Positions 1 to 6,671 of a DNA stretch of 9,181 nt are shown one piece after another (the stretch's first letter is position 1; each line of letters begins with the position of its first letter). The stretch comes from Chloroflexi bacterium UBA5177 (lineage in GTDB: Bacteria; Chloroflexota; UBA5177). Below the pieces are notes generated by a model. That model worked only from the letters and a program-made list of their open reading frames with translations, ran no database searches and was not told the DNA's origin. A program made the position numbers and the translations under genes. The DNA lies in assembly GCA_002413265.1 (NCBI GenBank), contig DHWR01000042.1:1-9181 (forward strand), written 5' to 3'.

Positions 1-616
1 CCTCGTTGACCTTCAGGACGTCGGATGCCTCCAGCAAGGGTTCGATGGCTTCCATGGCCGCCACCGTGGAAGGCCAGCTGGAAGGGCGCAGATTGGGATC
101 GAAAGCGACCAACGAACCAAGACGTTTCGCCAGGGCGACGGCGTGATGAGTTGCAGAGGCAGCCGGCTCACCGGTCAGCGCCATGGAGCTCACGTAGAGG
201 AATCTGCTTTGTCCGATTAATTCTTCCGGAACGTCGGCCGGCGTCAAGAATGCGTCGGCGCCACGGTAAAAGACGAAGTCGGGGATGCCTCCAGAATTTC
301 TTGCAACCAACGCAAGTGTCGTTCGAGTAGTAAGACGATCGGCCATGACCACCGAACTTGTAAGCACTCCGTCCAGCTTTAGTAAGTCCACGATGTGCCT
401 ACCGAAGGGGTCGCCGGCAACGCAAGAGACCAGAGCGCTCCTACATCCGAGTCGGCTTGCGGCCACAGCGACATTCGCGGGGGCTCCGCCAGCAGCCCGG
501 AGAAAATGCTCCGCTCCACTCAGATCGATCGCGTCCACGGCTATGAGATCGATCAGAGCTTCGCCAACCGACAGAACGCACAGCTCTCTAGCGGACTCCT
601 TGACGACTCGACTCAT
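1..616 (-). CDS. PfkB-family sugar kinase, fructokinase-like (3' end beyond the window)
   Basis: This is the N-terminal 205 residues of a ribokinase/PfkB-fold carbohydrate kinase, which transfers phosphate from ATP to a sugar in the cytoplasm. Family members run about 300-330 aa, so roughly the last third, including the catalytic GAGD motif, lies off the left edge. The reading frame is open from ATG 616 to the edge. An in-frame TGA two codons upstream (622-620) makes 616 the first usable start, although no clear Shine-Dalgarno precedes it. The family's first signature is residues 43-57 (GGAPANVAVAASRLG), followed by a GDPFGRH segment (68-74). RTTLALV (98-104) and FVFYRGADAF (114-123) are typical of the fructokinase branch, and DPNLRPSSW (173-181) and KVNE (202-205) follow. 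Family assignment is firm. The substrate is inferred as fructose, with 2-keto-3-deoxygluconate or another ketose as alternatives. It is divergent from the membrane protein gene at 710, with 93 bp between them. Confidence 0.9.
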   Translation of the reverse strand, partial: MSRVVKESARELCVLSVGEALIDLIAVDAIDLSGAEHFLRAAGGAPANVAVAASRLGCRSALVSCVAGDPFGRHIVDLLKLDGVLTSSVVMADRLTTRTTLALVARNSGGIPDFVFYRGADAFLTPADVPEELIGQSRFLYVSSMALTGEPAASATHHAVALAKRLGSLVAFDPNLRPSSWPSTVAAMEAIEPLLEASDVLKVNE

Positions 617-671
617 GCTTCATGATCACTGATGTCCCGATACAAATGGCATACACTCTCCCCGAACCTCA

Positions 672-677
672 GATAAT
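672..677 (+). promoter_or_regulatory. Possible -10 element for the membrane synthase gene
   Basis: GATAAT matches the TATAAT consensus at five of six positions and lies 32 bp before the ATG at 710, so a transcript would have a leader of roughly 25 nt. No convincing -35 hexamer sits 16-18 bp upstream. This is a weak call from one box in the 93-bp divergent region. I could not identify a matching promoter for the kinase on the other strand. Confidence 0.25.
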
Positions 678-709
678 GAGCGGGAAAGCGTGACTTAAGC
701 GGAGATGGC

Positions 710-2365
710 ATGAGCTCGGCAAACATACGACGGCTGACGGCGGCTTTGGTTGCCGGCACGGGTGTAGTGAACATCGTCTCGGCAATCTACCCGGAGATAC
801 CGGGCCGGATCGACGTCTTGCAGGACATCATATCGTTGCGGGTCATCCACAGTAGTCAGACCGCCACGGTGCTTGCCGGATTTTTGCTCATCCTGCTCGC
901 GGACGGGCTGAGGAAGCGGCGTAAACGGGCGCTGCAGTTGACCGTTGCGATTCTCGTAGCGTCGAGTATCCTGCACGTGGCTAAAGGACTCGACTACGAG
1001 GAGGCCATTCTGACGGGCCTGCTTGCCCTGTGGCTAGTACACGTTCGCCGGATGTTTGGCGTGCAGTGCCGCGCTCTGACGCCTAGACATGTGGGTCAGC
1101 ACCTGACTCGGGCCTTCGTTCTGTACTGGGGGTATGTCTTCCTGGGTTTTGTGATTCTGCGTCGGGCAGTGCGTCCCGCGCCAACCGTTCGCGATGTCAT
1201 TGCCGAGCCCCTTCGGCTGCTAGCGGGCATGCCCCACTTCACCTATGCGACCGGTCATGCTCGCTGGTTCGAGGACTCTCTGACTATTGTTGCCTGCCTT
1301 TTCGCACTCTACTGTTTCGGACTCGCCCTTCGGCCGTTCATTCTTCATCCGCGGTCTGACGCGGCGGATATAGCGCGTGCCCGCTCGCTGGTTCGCAGGT
1401 ACGGCAGAGACACGCTGTCGTACTTCGCAATGCAAGACGGTCGTGCCTACTTCTTTGATCCGTCGGGACAAGCCTTTCTGTCCTATCGGCTGTGGGGGAC
1501 CGTTGCCCTGGTAGGCGGGGACCCCATCGGGAACCCGTCGAGGATCGCGGACCTGGTATCCGATTTTCTCGAATTTGCCGAGTTGAACGGCATGCAGCCG
1601 TGCTTTCTAGCTGTTTCGTCCGAAACCGAAGCAATGTACCGACGAGCCGGCATGCGGACGCTGAAGATCGGTGAAGAGGCACTCATCGAGCTGCAAGATT
1701 TCGATATCGGGACCTTGAAGCGCAAGGTGCGAAGGGCCGTCCGTCACATCGAAGAATTGGGAATCGAGGCCGTCACCTATCGGGCTCCAGAAATTCCCTA
1801 CGCGATTGCTGAGCAGGCGAAAGCAATCACGGCCGCGTGGATTGACACGAAGGGTGGAGCCGAACGTGGCTTCTCCATGACCCTAGGGCGCTTCCCGCGT
1901 CCGCAAGACCGTGATTGCGAGATCACCGTGGCGATGCAGGGCGACAAGGTTCTCGGTTTTCTGTCTGTCGTGCCGGTGTATGGAAGTAATGCCTGGTCCC
2001 TCGACGCCATGAGGCGCCTACCAAGTAGCCCGAACGGCTTGATGGAGTTCCTGGTAGCGCGGCTCGCTCAGGAGTATCGCACTCGAGGCTTCAGGACACT
2101 GAGCCTGAACTTCGCGTCTCTAGCCAATTCAATGGACGACATGGACTCTCGAATGCTCGACGAAACTCGCAAGTTCATCTTCGAAAATCTCTCCGGCCTT
2201 TACCAGCTCAAGTCCCTGGCCCTGTTCAACAGCAAATTTGCCCCGCGCTGGAGGAGCCGGTATCTTGCATACCGCGACGTACTCACGTTCCCTAAGCTGG
2301 TTCTGGCCGTCATCCAAGCCGAAGACCCGGTAAAGTTTCCGCGTTTGGTCGTAGGCAAACGCTGA
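710..2365 (+). CDS. Membrane-bound aminoacyl-phosphatidylglycerol synthase-like protein (LysX/MprF type, DUF2156 domain)
   Basis: This 551-aa protein has the layout of the synthase part of MprF/LysX enzymes, which move lysine (or alanine) from charged tRNA to phosphatidylglycerol and make the membrane less anionic. Hydrophobic segments lie near residues 9-27, 51-66, 76-92, 98-112, 133-150 and 189-212, giving about six membrane spans. A soluble cytoplasmic double-GNAT-like domain follows at about 220-535. Recognisable points are GDPIG (270-274), the basic stretch around 337-345, GFSMTLGRF (387-395) and the NG-x-MEFL segment (442-448). It is shorter than full MprF (about 850 aa), lacking the large flippase part. 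It also lacks the C-terminal lysyl-tRNA synthetase fused in mycobacterial LysX. A GGAG ribosome binding site at 701-704 supports ATG 710. The family is clear; the amino acid donated and the true lipid acceptor cannot be read from sequence. Confidence 0.85.
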   Translation: MSSANIRRLTAALVAGTGVVNIVSAIYPEIPGRIDVLQDIISLRVIHSSQTATVLAGFLLILLADGLRKRRKRALQLTVAILVASSILHVAKGLDYEEAILTGLLALWLVHVRRMFGVQCRALTPRHVGQHLTRAFVLYWGYVFLGFVILRRAVRPAPTVRDVIAEPLRLLAGMPHFTYATGHARWFEDSLTIVACLFALYCFGLALRPFILHPRSDAADIARARSLVRRYGRDTLSYFAMQDGRAYFFDPSGQAFLSYRLWGTVALVGGDPIGNPSRIADLVSDFLEFAELNGMQPCFLAVSSETEAMYRRAGMRTLKIGEEALIELQDFDIGTLKRKVRRAVRHIEELGIEAVTYRAPEIPYAIAEQAKAITAAWIDTKGGAERGFSMTLGRFPRPQDRDCEITVAMQGDKVLGFLSVVPVYGSNAWSLDAMRRLPSSPNGLMEFLVARLAQEYRTRGFRTLSLNFASLANSMDDMDSRMLDETRKFIFENLSGLYQLKSLALFNSKFAPRWRSRYLAYRDVLTFPKLVLAVIQAEDPVKFPRLVVGKR

Positions 2366-2374
2366 TTTAGGACT

Positions 2375-2404
2375 CTGAGCCGGCAGCTCGGCTCCACGTA
2401 CAAT
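2375..2404 (+). promoter_or_regulatory. Promoter for a possibly leaderless aminotransferase mRNA
   Basis: TACAAT at 2399-2404 fits the -10 consensus (five of six) and ends only 5 nt before ATG 2410, so transcription would begin at or next to the start codon. CTGAGC at 2375-2380, 18 bp upstream, is a weak -35 (three of six). No Shine-Dalgarno is seen before ATG 2410, which fits leaderless translation. Leaderless TANNNT-ATG arrangements are common in several monoderm phyla. If translation instead starts at an internal GTG, the transcript has a short leader. Confidence 0.4.
2377..2394. repeat. Inverted repeat GAGCCG-N6-CGGCTC between two genes
   Basis: A perfect 6-bp inverted repeat with a 6-nt spacer occupies the 44-bp gap between the membrane synthase stop (2365) and the aminotransferase ATG (2410). 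No T-run follows, so it is a poor intrinsic terminator. It lies almost exactly between the proposed -35 and -10 boxes, where a dimeric regulator could bind. Either role, or chance in GC-rich DNA, is possible. Confidence 0.35.
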
Positions 2405-2409
2405 CTGGA

Positions 2410-3609
2410 ATGGATGGTCCGTCCGGGAAAGTGCCCGTCGCCACCAGGCACCGAGATTTCGTGGTGTCGCGGATTCGCGCGCTAACGGCCTCGCCGACCA
2501 TCGCCGTCGCCAAAGAGGCCCAGCGGTTGCGACGTGCCGGCGTCGATGTCGTCGACTTCGGTCCCGGGGAGCCAGACTTCGACACTCCCGTTCACGTACG
2601 CAGAGCAGCGGCAGCAGCGCTTGAGGCGGGCCTCACTCATTACGCTCCGAGCCGCGGCTTCCCAGAGCTTTTGACGGCTATCGGGGCCAAATTGCAACGC
2701 GACAACGGCCTTCCGTATGAGCCGTCTACGGAAATCGTGGTGACCCCCGGAGCAAAGCAGGCAATCGTTGAAGCCGTCATGACCGCGGCGGAGCCAGGAG
2801 ACGAAGTTCTGATGTTTGACCCGGGCTGGGGCTCATACGATGCGATCGTCAGGCTTGCCGGCGCCATCCCGGTTCACGTGCAGCTACGAGAGGACTTTTC
2901 GCTCGAGGAGGAGGCGCTGCTTCGAGCAATTGGGCCTCGGACTCGGGCGCTGGTTATTGGATCTCCTGGAAACCCCACCGGTTCGGTTCTCTCGGCCGGC
3001 GACCTCGACACTCTGACTCGCATCTGCTGCGAACACGATCTCCTTCTCATATCCGACGAGATATACGAGCGCATAACGTACCGGGGCCTCAAACCCGTAA
3101 GTCCTGCGACTCTCCCCGGGATGTGGGAACGAACGGTGACGATCAACGGGTTCTCGAAGGCGTATGCGATGACGGGTTGGCGACTGGGCTACGCGGCAGC
3201 GCCCGAGGGCTTTATGAGTCAGATGCTGAAAGTGCACGAGCACACCGTGACGAGCGCCACCTCCTTCGCTCAGATGGGCGGTGTCGCTGCTCTGAACGGA
3301 CCGGAAGAACCTCTGAAAGCGATGGTGGCGGAATTCGATCGACGCCGGGAGATCATTGTCCGGGGCTTGAATTCAATTCCTGGTGTTCGCTGCGATTGGC
3401 CGGACGGCGCCTTCTACGTGTTCCCCAACATAGAGGGAACCGGCATGACGGGCACCGAATACGCCGTGCGGCTCCTGGCGGCGGGAGTGGCCGTGACGCC
3501 GGGTGTTGGATTCGGTGAGCGCTGGGACACGCACATACGACTGTCATACGCGACCTCCGAGGAGCGTATCCAAAGCGGGCTGACACGCATGCGTGAGGCG
3601 GTGGCGTAA
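2410..3609 (+). CDS. PLP-dependent class I aminotransferase (aspartate aminotransferase-like)
   Basis: This 399-aa protein is a fold-type I aminotransferase, a cytoplasmic enzyme that exchanges an amino group between an amino acid and a 2-oxoacid using pyridoxal phosphate. Visible landmarks are GPGEPDFDTP (51-60), SPGNPTG with N188, SDEIYE with D216 and Y219, and the Schiff-base lysine K250 in SKAYAMTGWRLGY together with R258. The substrate-carboxylate arginine R377 lies in IRLSY. The order and length match the Thermus-type aspartate/prephenate aminotransferase subgroup. The sequence resembling family N-termini begins around residue 18, so GTG 2431 or GTG 2461 are alternative starts. I keep ATG 2410 because a -10 box directly precedes it. 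The co-directional oxidoreductase begins 78 bp downstream. Amino acid preference (Asp, aromatic, Ala) is not readable with confidence. Confidence 0.9.
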   Translation: MDGPSGKVPVATRHRDFVVSRIRALTASPTIAVAKEAQRLRRAGVDVVDFGPGEPDFDTPVHVRRAAAAALEAGLTHYAPSRGFPELLTAIGAKLQRDNGLPYEPSTEIVVTPGAKQAIVEAVMTAAEPGDEVLMFDPGWGSYDAIVRLAGAIPVHVQLREDFSLEEEALLRAIGPRTRALVIGSPGNPTGSVLSAGDLDTLTRICCEHDLLLISDEIYERITYRGLKPVSPATLPGMWERTVTINGFSKAYAMTGWRLGYAAAPEGFMSQMLKVHEHTVTSATSFAQMGGVAALNGPEEPLKAMVAEFDRRREIIVRGLNSIPGVRCDWPDGAFYVFPNIEGTGMTGTEYAVRLLAAGVAVTPGVGFGERWDTHIRLSYATSEERIQSGLTRMREAVA

Positions 3610-3687
3610 GCATAGCCTCCGGAATGAAGAACTGGCCGACCTTTAGTTCCGAACCGCAAGAGATCACGGCCGTGGAGAGGCGTCACT

Positions 3688-4671
3688 ATGACGGAGCAGA
3701 AAATTCGGTGGGGCATCACAGGCACCGCGAGGATCGCACGCGATGGGTTCCTGCCTGCATTGCGGGCGGCGGGCGGTGGCGCAGCGTATGCGGTGGGAGG
3801 CCGCGACCCGGAACGAACCCGGCACTTTGCGGCTGAGAACGGCGTTCAGCACGTGCTCGAGAGTTACCGTGCGGTTTGCGAGGATCCTGATGTAGACGCC
3901 GTGTACGTGCCGACTCCAAACGGAGTGCATGCCGAGATCACGATCATGGCTCTCGAAGCCGGAAAGGCCGTGCTATGCGAAAAGCCGCTTTGCGGCAACG
4001 TTGACCAGACCGCAAACGTGCTCAAGGTAGCGCACCGAAGCGTGCGCCCCCTCTGGGAAGCATTCGTCTTCCCATTCCACGACCAAACGAGACAGATCTT
4101 GGACCTGCTGGCCAATGGAGCCATTGGGACGCTAATGCAGATTGATTCGTCGTTCCATTTCCACCCCGAGAGCCGCAATGACGTGCGTTATCGCCCGGAG
4201 CTGGCCGGGGGACCTACGCAGGACGTCGGATGCTACGCAATCCGGCTGTCCAGGCTGCTTATGAGCTCCGAACCCGAAATGGCACTGTCGAAGGCTGTAT
4301 GGGCACCGGAAGGGGTGGACGAGGAGATGAACGGCATTCTCGGCTTTCCCGGGAACCGCTACATGGTCTTCTCATGGAGCATGCGCATGCCGGGGCAATC
4401 GTTTACCCGCCTCCTCGGTACGGGCGGCGAAATTCGACTCACGAACCCTTACCATGCCAGAACGACGGATACGATTGAAGTAATCGTTGGGGAGGACACC
4501 CAGACGATTCTGGCGGGCAGTGCGGAACCCACCTTCGCGCCATGCATCCGACACATCCATGCCGCCCTTCGTGGCGAGGAGGAGCCTAGGCACTTGGCGG
4601 TGGACGAAGCGATGGGCAACGCCGTCGCAATCGAGATGGTGTTCGAGAGTGCTCGGCGGGCAGAGACTTAA
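3688..4671 (+). CDS. Gfo/Idh/MocA-family NAD(P)-dependent oxidoreductase
   Basis: This 327-aa cytoplasmic dehydrogenase belongs to the family that oxidises or reduces sugars, inositols and related polyols with NAD(P)(H). The N-terminal Rossmann domain opens with GITGTARIA (9-17), in which the usual third glycine position is Ala. PTPNGVHAE (76-83) follows, then the signature CEKPL (97-101) with lysine K99. The C-terminal domain contains GGPTQDVGCYAI (174-185), matching the family's conserved GG-x-x-x-D-x-G-x-Y/H catalytic region. Its length is normal for the family. A GGAGAGG ribosome binding site at 3674-3680, 7 nt before the ATG, fixes the start. It follows the aminotransferase by 78 bp and may be co-transcribed. 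A hairpin lies just after its stop. The substrate is unknown; trans-1,2-dihydrodiol or xylose dehydrogenase-like activity is possible from similarity of style only. Confidence 0.9.
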   Translation: MTEQKIRWGITGTARIARDGFLPALRAAGGGAAYAVGGRDPERTRHFAAENGVQHVLESYRAVCEDPDVDAVYVPTPNGVHAEITIMALEAGKAVLCEKPLCGNVDQTANVLKVAHRSVRPLWEAFVFPFHDQTRQILDLLANGAIGTLMQIDSSFHFHPESRNDVRYRPELAGGPTQDVGCYAIRLSRLLMSSEPEMALSKAVWAPEGVDEEMNGILGFPGNRYMVFSWSMRMPGQSFTRLLGTGGEIRLTNPYHARTTDTIEVIVGEDTQTILAGSAEPTFAPCIRHIHAALRGEEEPRHLAVDEAMGNAVAIEMVFESARRAET

Positions 4672-4678
4672 ATGAGAA

Positions 4679-4704
4679 GCCCCCTCTTGTTGAGAACAGG
4701 GGGC
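4679..4704 (-). terminator. Hairpin between convergent genes, probable terminator of the yceI gene
   Basis: A perfect 7-bp G/C-rich stem (GCCCCCT at 4679-4685 with AGGGGGC at 4698-4704) encloses a 12-nt loop in the 53-bp gap between the oxidoreductase stop (4671) and the yceI stop (4725). On the minus strand it is followed by the T-rich TTCTCATTT, so it could end the yceI transcript. On the plus strand the following bases are purine-rich, so it would be only a weak stop for the oxidoreductase. Confidence 0.6.
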
Positions 4705-4724
4705 CGAGGAGGAGGGAAGGAGGA

Positions 4725-5288
4725 TTAGGCCTGCTTCACGGCCTCGAGCTCGATGGCGAATTTCACTTTATCGCTGACCAGAACTCCGCCGGCTTCGAGC
4801 GCGACGTTCCACGTCAAACCGAAGTCCTTACGATTGATCTCCGTGGTCGCTGTGAGCGCAACCACTTCCTGACCCCAAGGCGACTTGGCGAAGCCATTGA
4901 CCTCAGTGTCCAGTGACACGTCCCTGGTTGTACCGCGCACCGTCAGATCTCCGCGCACCTTTAGGTGCGTGTCGTCGATCTTCTCGATGCTCTTGGTCCG
5001 GAACGTCACCGTAGGAAAATTCTCCACGTCGAGAAAATCACCGGAGCGGAGATGCGTGTCTCGCTGCTCGTTGCGACTATCGATCGTAGCTGCCTTAATC
5101 GTGATCTCTGCCGAAGAGTTCTCAATATTGTCGAGGTCTGCCTTGATGGCGCCGTCGACCTCTGGGAACCGTCCCTTCACGGTCGAAATCATCATGTGCT
5201 TGGCTTGAAACTCGACCACGGTGTGGGCCGGGTCGATAGCCCAGGTCGTCAGTGCACCCGTTTTTGTTTGCTCCAGTGTGTTTACCAT
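4725..5288 (-). CDS. YceI-family lipocalin-like protein
   Basis: This 187-aa protein is a full-length YceI domain, a small beta-barrel known in several bacteria to bind polyisoprenoid-type lipids and associated with stress responses. Signature segments are WAIDPAHTVVEF (16-27) with KHMMISTVKGRF (30-41), DSRNEQRDTHLRSGDFLDVENFP (70-92), LTVRGTTRDV (115-124) and LTWNVALEAGGVLVSDKVKF (158-177). No signal peptide is visible, so it is predicted to be cytoplasmic, unlike the periplasmic E. coli protein. A strong GGAGGA ribosome binding site 7 nt before ATG 5288 fixes the start. It lies 176 bp downstream of the VOC dioxygenase gene on the same strand but has its own likely promoter, an operator-like palindrome and a leader hairpin. 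The ligand and physiological role are not readable from the sequence. Confidence 0.93.
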   Translation of the reverse strand: MVNTLEQTKTGALTTWAIDPAHTVVEFQAKHMMISTVKGRFPEVDGAIKADLDNIENSSAEITIKAATIDSRNEQRDTHLRSGDFLDVENFPTVTFRTKSIEKIDDTHLKVRGDLTVRGTTRDVSLDTEVNGFAKSPWGQEVVALTATTEINRKDFGLTWNVALEAGGVLVSDKVKFAIELEAVKQA

Positions 5289-5334
5289 CGTCTCATCCTC
5301 CAGTTTAGAAATGAACTTAGAAGCCTATTTTTTT

Positions 5335-5356
5335 TCGCTTCCTCCTGGGGAAGCGA
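5335..5356 (-). promoter_or_regulatory. Stem-loop in the 5' leader of the yceI transcript
   Basis: A perfect 8-bp stem (TCGCTTCC / GGAAGCGA) with a 6-nt loop, followed on the minus strand by eight A residues, falls about 10 nt after the predicted transcription start and about 47 nt before the yceI ATG. The A-tract makes it unlike a terminator on this strand, and no plus-strand gene here needs one. It contains an AGGAGG with no start codon at a suitable distance. A role in mRNA stability or as a protein-binding site is possible. Confidence 0.4.
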
Positions 5357-5371
5357 TTTGTCTTCGAATTC

Positions 5372-5400
5372 AGTTTACTACTAAACCTATTGAATTGCAA
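5372..5400 (-). promoter_or_regulatory. Sigma-70-type promoter of the yceI gene
   Basis: On the minus strand, TTGCAA (5400-5395; four of six against TTGACA) is followed by exactly 17 bp and then TAAACT (5377-5372; four of six against TATAAT). The predicted start point near 5365 gives a leader of about 77 nt. The surroundings are distinctly AT-rich compared with the window, as expected of a promoter. Confidence 0.5.
5373..5386. promoter_or_regulatory. Operator-like palindrome GTTTA-N4-TAAAC over the yceI promoter
   Basis: A perfect 5-bp inverted repeat with a 4-bp centre overlaps the -10 box and the adjacent spacer of the yceI promoter. This is the classic place for a repressor to block RNA polymerase. 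Its size suits a winged-helix dimer of the MarR or HxlR/DUF24 type, families that often control quinone and electrophile genes. No regulator gene is present in the window. Confidence 0.4.
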
Positions 5401-5439
5401 GTGTAGGAGTTACAGATTGTCTTTTTGCACATGCGAATG

Positions 5440-5456
5440 GCCGGGAGTCAGCCGGC
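5440..5456 (-). terminator. Weak hairpin after the VOC dioxygenase gene
   Basis: GCCGG-N7-CCGGC forms a 5-bp stem 8 bp beyond the dioxygenase stop codon. There is no T-run after it on the minus strand, so termination would be inefficient or Rho-assisted. Read-through into the yceI gene is plausible. Confidence 0.2.
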
Positions 5457-5464
5457 ATGGCGCG

Positions 5465-6481
5465 TTAGCCTAAATCGATCGCTTCCAGCCGGCTTTCGAT
5501 GAGCTGCCTTTGACCCTCGAGCCAGTCGGGCAGAGCTAAGTCTCTACCTAGCCGATCCACGCTCTGATCGACGAGAAATCCCGGCTGTGTCGTGGCAATT
5601 TCGAGGATATGACCGTCTGGGTCATCGAAGTAGATGGAACGAAAGTACTTCCGGTCGAGTACCGGCGTCACCCTCAGGTTTCGAGCCAGCAGGCGCTCTC
5701 GCCAATACTGTTGCGCTTCGTCGCTCTCAACCTCAAACGCGAAGTGGTGAGTGACACCATGGCCGATGTGGCCGTGGGGAACAGACTGGTCAGAGCTTTC
5801 GTAGACGATAAGCGTTCCAGGCTGCCCGTTTTTCGGGCTGAAGAAGTACCGTGCACCTGCATTCGAGGCCTTATAGATGCAAGGGATGTCCAGCACGTCT
5901 TCGTAGAAGGTAGTCGTCCGTTCGATGTCGGTGGAGATGGGAGCGATGTGATGAATGCCCCGAATCTGCATGTCGGAGGTGATCTCCATGACCGGGTCGG
6001 GCCAGGTTTCGGCCAATAGACGGCTACTGTCGGGTCTTGGTCCGCCGGGCGTATCGAAACCTGGTCCCACCGTGGTGAGCTCGAGGATGACGCCGTCCGG
6101 ATCGGTGAAGATGATGTTTTGATACACGCCGTTGTCATGCGGCCCGGCAACAAGGTGATGACCGTGCTGAAGCCAGTTCTTCCACTTCAGCAGTGCGTCA
6201 AGGGAGTCGACAGAGAGTGCGAGATGGTGGGTCGTGCCGGCGCCGATGCGACCAGGCCCGGCATCAGGCCACTCGAAAAAGGTTACGAGGGTGCCAGGGT
6301 GGCCGACGCGATCTCCGAAGTAGAGATGGTAGGTGCTGGGCCGATCGAAGTTGACGGTCTTCTTCACGAACGTCAGCCCGAGCGTCTTCACATAGAACTC
6401 GGCGTTCCGCTGAGCATTCTCGGCAACCAGCGTAATGTGATGGATGCCCTTGATGGCGTGCTGTGGCGGCGCGTCTGTCAT
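5465..6481 (-). CDS. VOC-superfamily ring-cleaving dioxygenase, MhqO-like (two modules)
   Basis: This 338-aa protein consists of two tandem vicinal-oxygen-chelate modules. Each keeps the elements of a 2-His-1-Glu metal site: H15, H86 and E134 in the first (GIHHIT, THHLAL, DPDGVILEL), and H178, H246 and E294 in the second (GIHHIA, THHFAF, DPDGHILEI). The order and segments such as STYHLYFGDRVGHPGTLVTFF (49-69) match the MhqO/LinE-type proteins annotated as hydroquinone-specific or ring-cleaving dioxygenases. These are cytoplasmic iron enzymes opening hydroquinone- or catechol-like rings. A GGGAGG ribosome binding site 8 nt before ATG 6481 supports the start. The tail from about 305, rich in charged residues, is typical of the group. 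The yceI gene lies downstream on the same strand. Ring cleavage is inferred from family; a glyoxalase-type function cannot be excluded. Confidence 0.87.
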   Translation of the reverse strand: MTDAPPQHAIKGIHHITLVAENAQRNAEFYVKTLGLTFVKKTVNFDRPSTYHLYFGDRVGHPGTLVTFFEWPDAGPGRIGAGTTHHLALSVDSLDALLKWKNWLQHGHHLVAGPHDNGVYQNIIFTDPDGVILELTTVGPGFDTPGGPRPDSSRLLAETWPDPVMEITSDMQIRGIHHIAPISTDIERTTTFYEDVLDIPCIYKASNAGARYFFSPKNGQPGTLIVYESSDQSVPHGHIGHGVTHHFAFEVESDEAQQYWRERLLARNLRVTPVLDRKYFRSIYFDDPDGHILEIATTQPGFLVDQSVDRLGRDLALPDWLEGQRQLIESRLEAIDLG

Positions 6482-6643
6482 GCCGCTAACCTCCCGCCCG
6501 GTGTCTTGCTGTCATCATCTTAAGTGCAAGTTCGACCGGCGCTTCAGAGGAGCCACTGCTCAAGGCAGAGCTCGAGACAACACCGCTATGCTTTGGCACG
6601 ATGTCTACCAGAGGTGCTTTGCAGTCTGTAACCCCGCGGCGTA

Positions 6644-6671
6644 GGAACCCTTTGTGACTAGGAGATGTCGT
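6644..6671 (+). promoter_or_regulatory. ECF-type promoter candidate for the sigma factor operon
   Basis: GGAACC at 6644-6649 matches the GGAAC -35 core shared by many ECF sigma factors. GTCGT at 6667-6671 lies 18 bp after GGAAC, the spacing of SigR-type promoters (GGAAT-N18-GTT), and also reads as a CGT-type -10. It lies 39-17 bp before the sigma ATG at 6688, so a transcript would have a very short leader. Most ECF sigma factors transcribe their own gene, hence the proposal of autoregulation. The rest of the 206-bp divergent region shows nothing else convincing. Confidence 0.35.

Noticed and set aside
25..632. Plus-strand open frames across the first 600 bp.
   Set aside because: They lie opposite a clear PfkB-family kinase on the minus strand, overlap one another and show no recognisable domains or ribosome binding sites.
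3619..3655. Inverted CGGAA ... TTCCG between the aminotransferase and the oxidoreductase, considered as a terminator.
   Set aside because: The stem is only 5 bp with a loop of more than 20 nt and no T-run, and the two genes are co-directional with close spacing.
5278..5292. A four-codon minus-strand ORF (ATG AGA CGA TGG TAA) overlapping the yceI start, suggestive of a leader peptide.
   Set aside because: Its ATG directly abuts the GGAGG with no spacing, and the ribosome binding site is correctly spaced for the yceI ATG at 5288, so the short ORF is most likely incidental.
6517..6522. TAAGAT on the minus strand as a -10 box for the VOC dioxygenase gene.
   Set aside because: Only four of six positions match and no acceptable -35 lies 16-19 bp upstream, so it is no better than chance.
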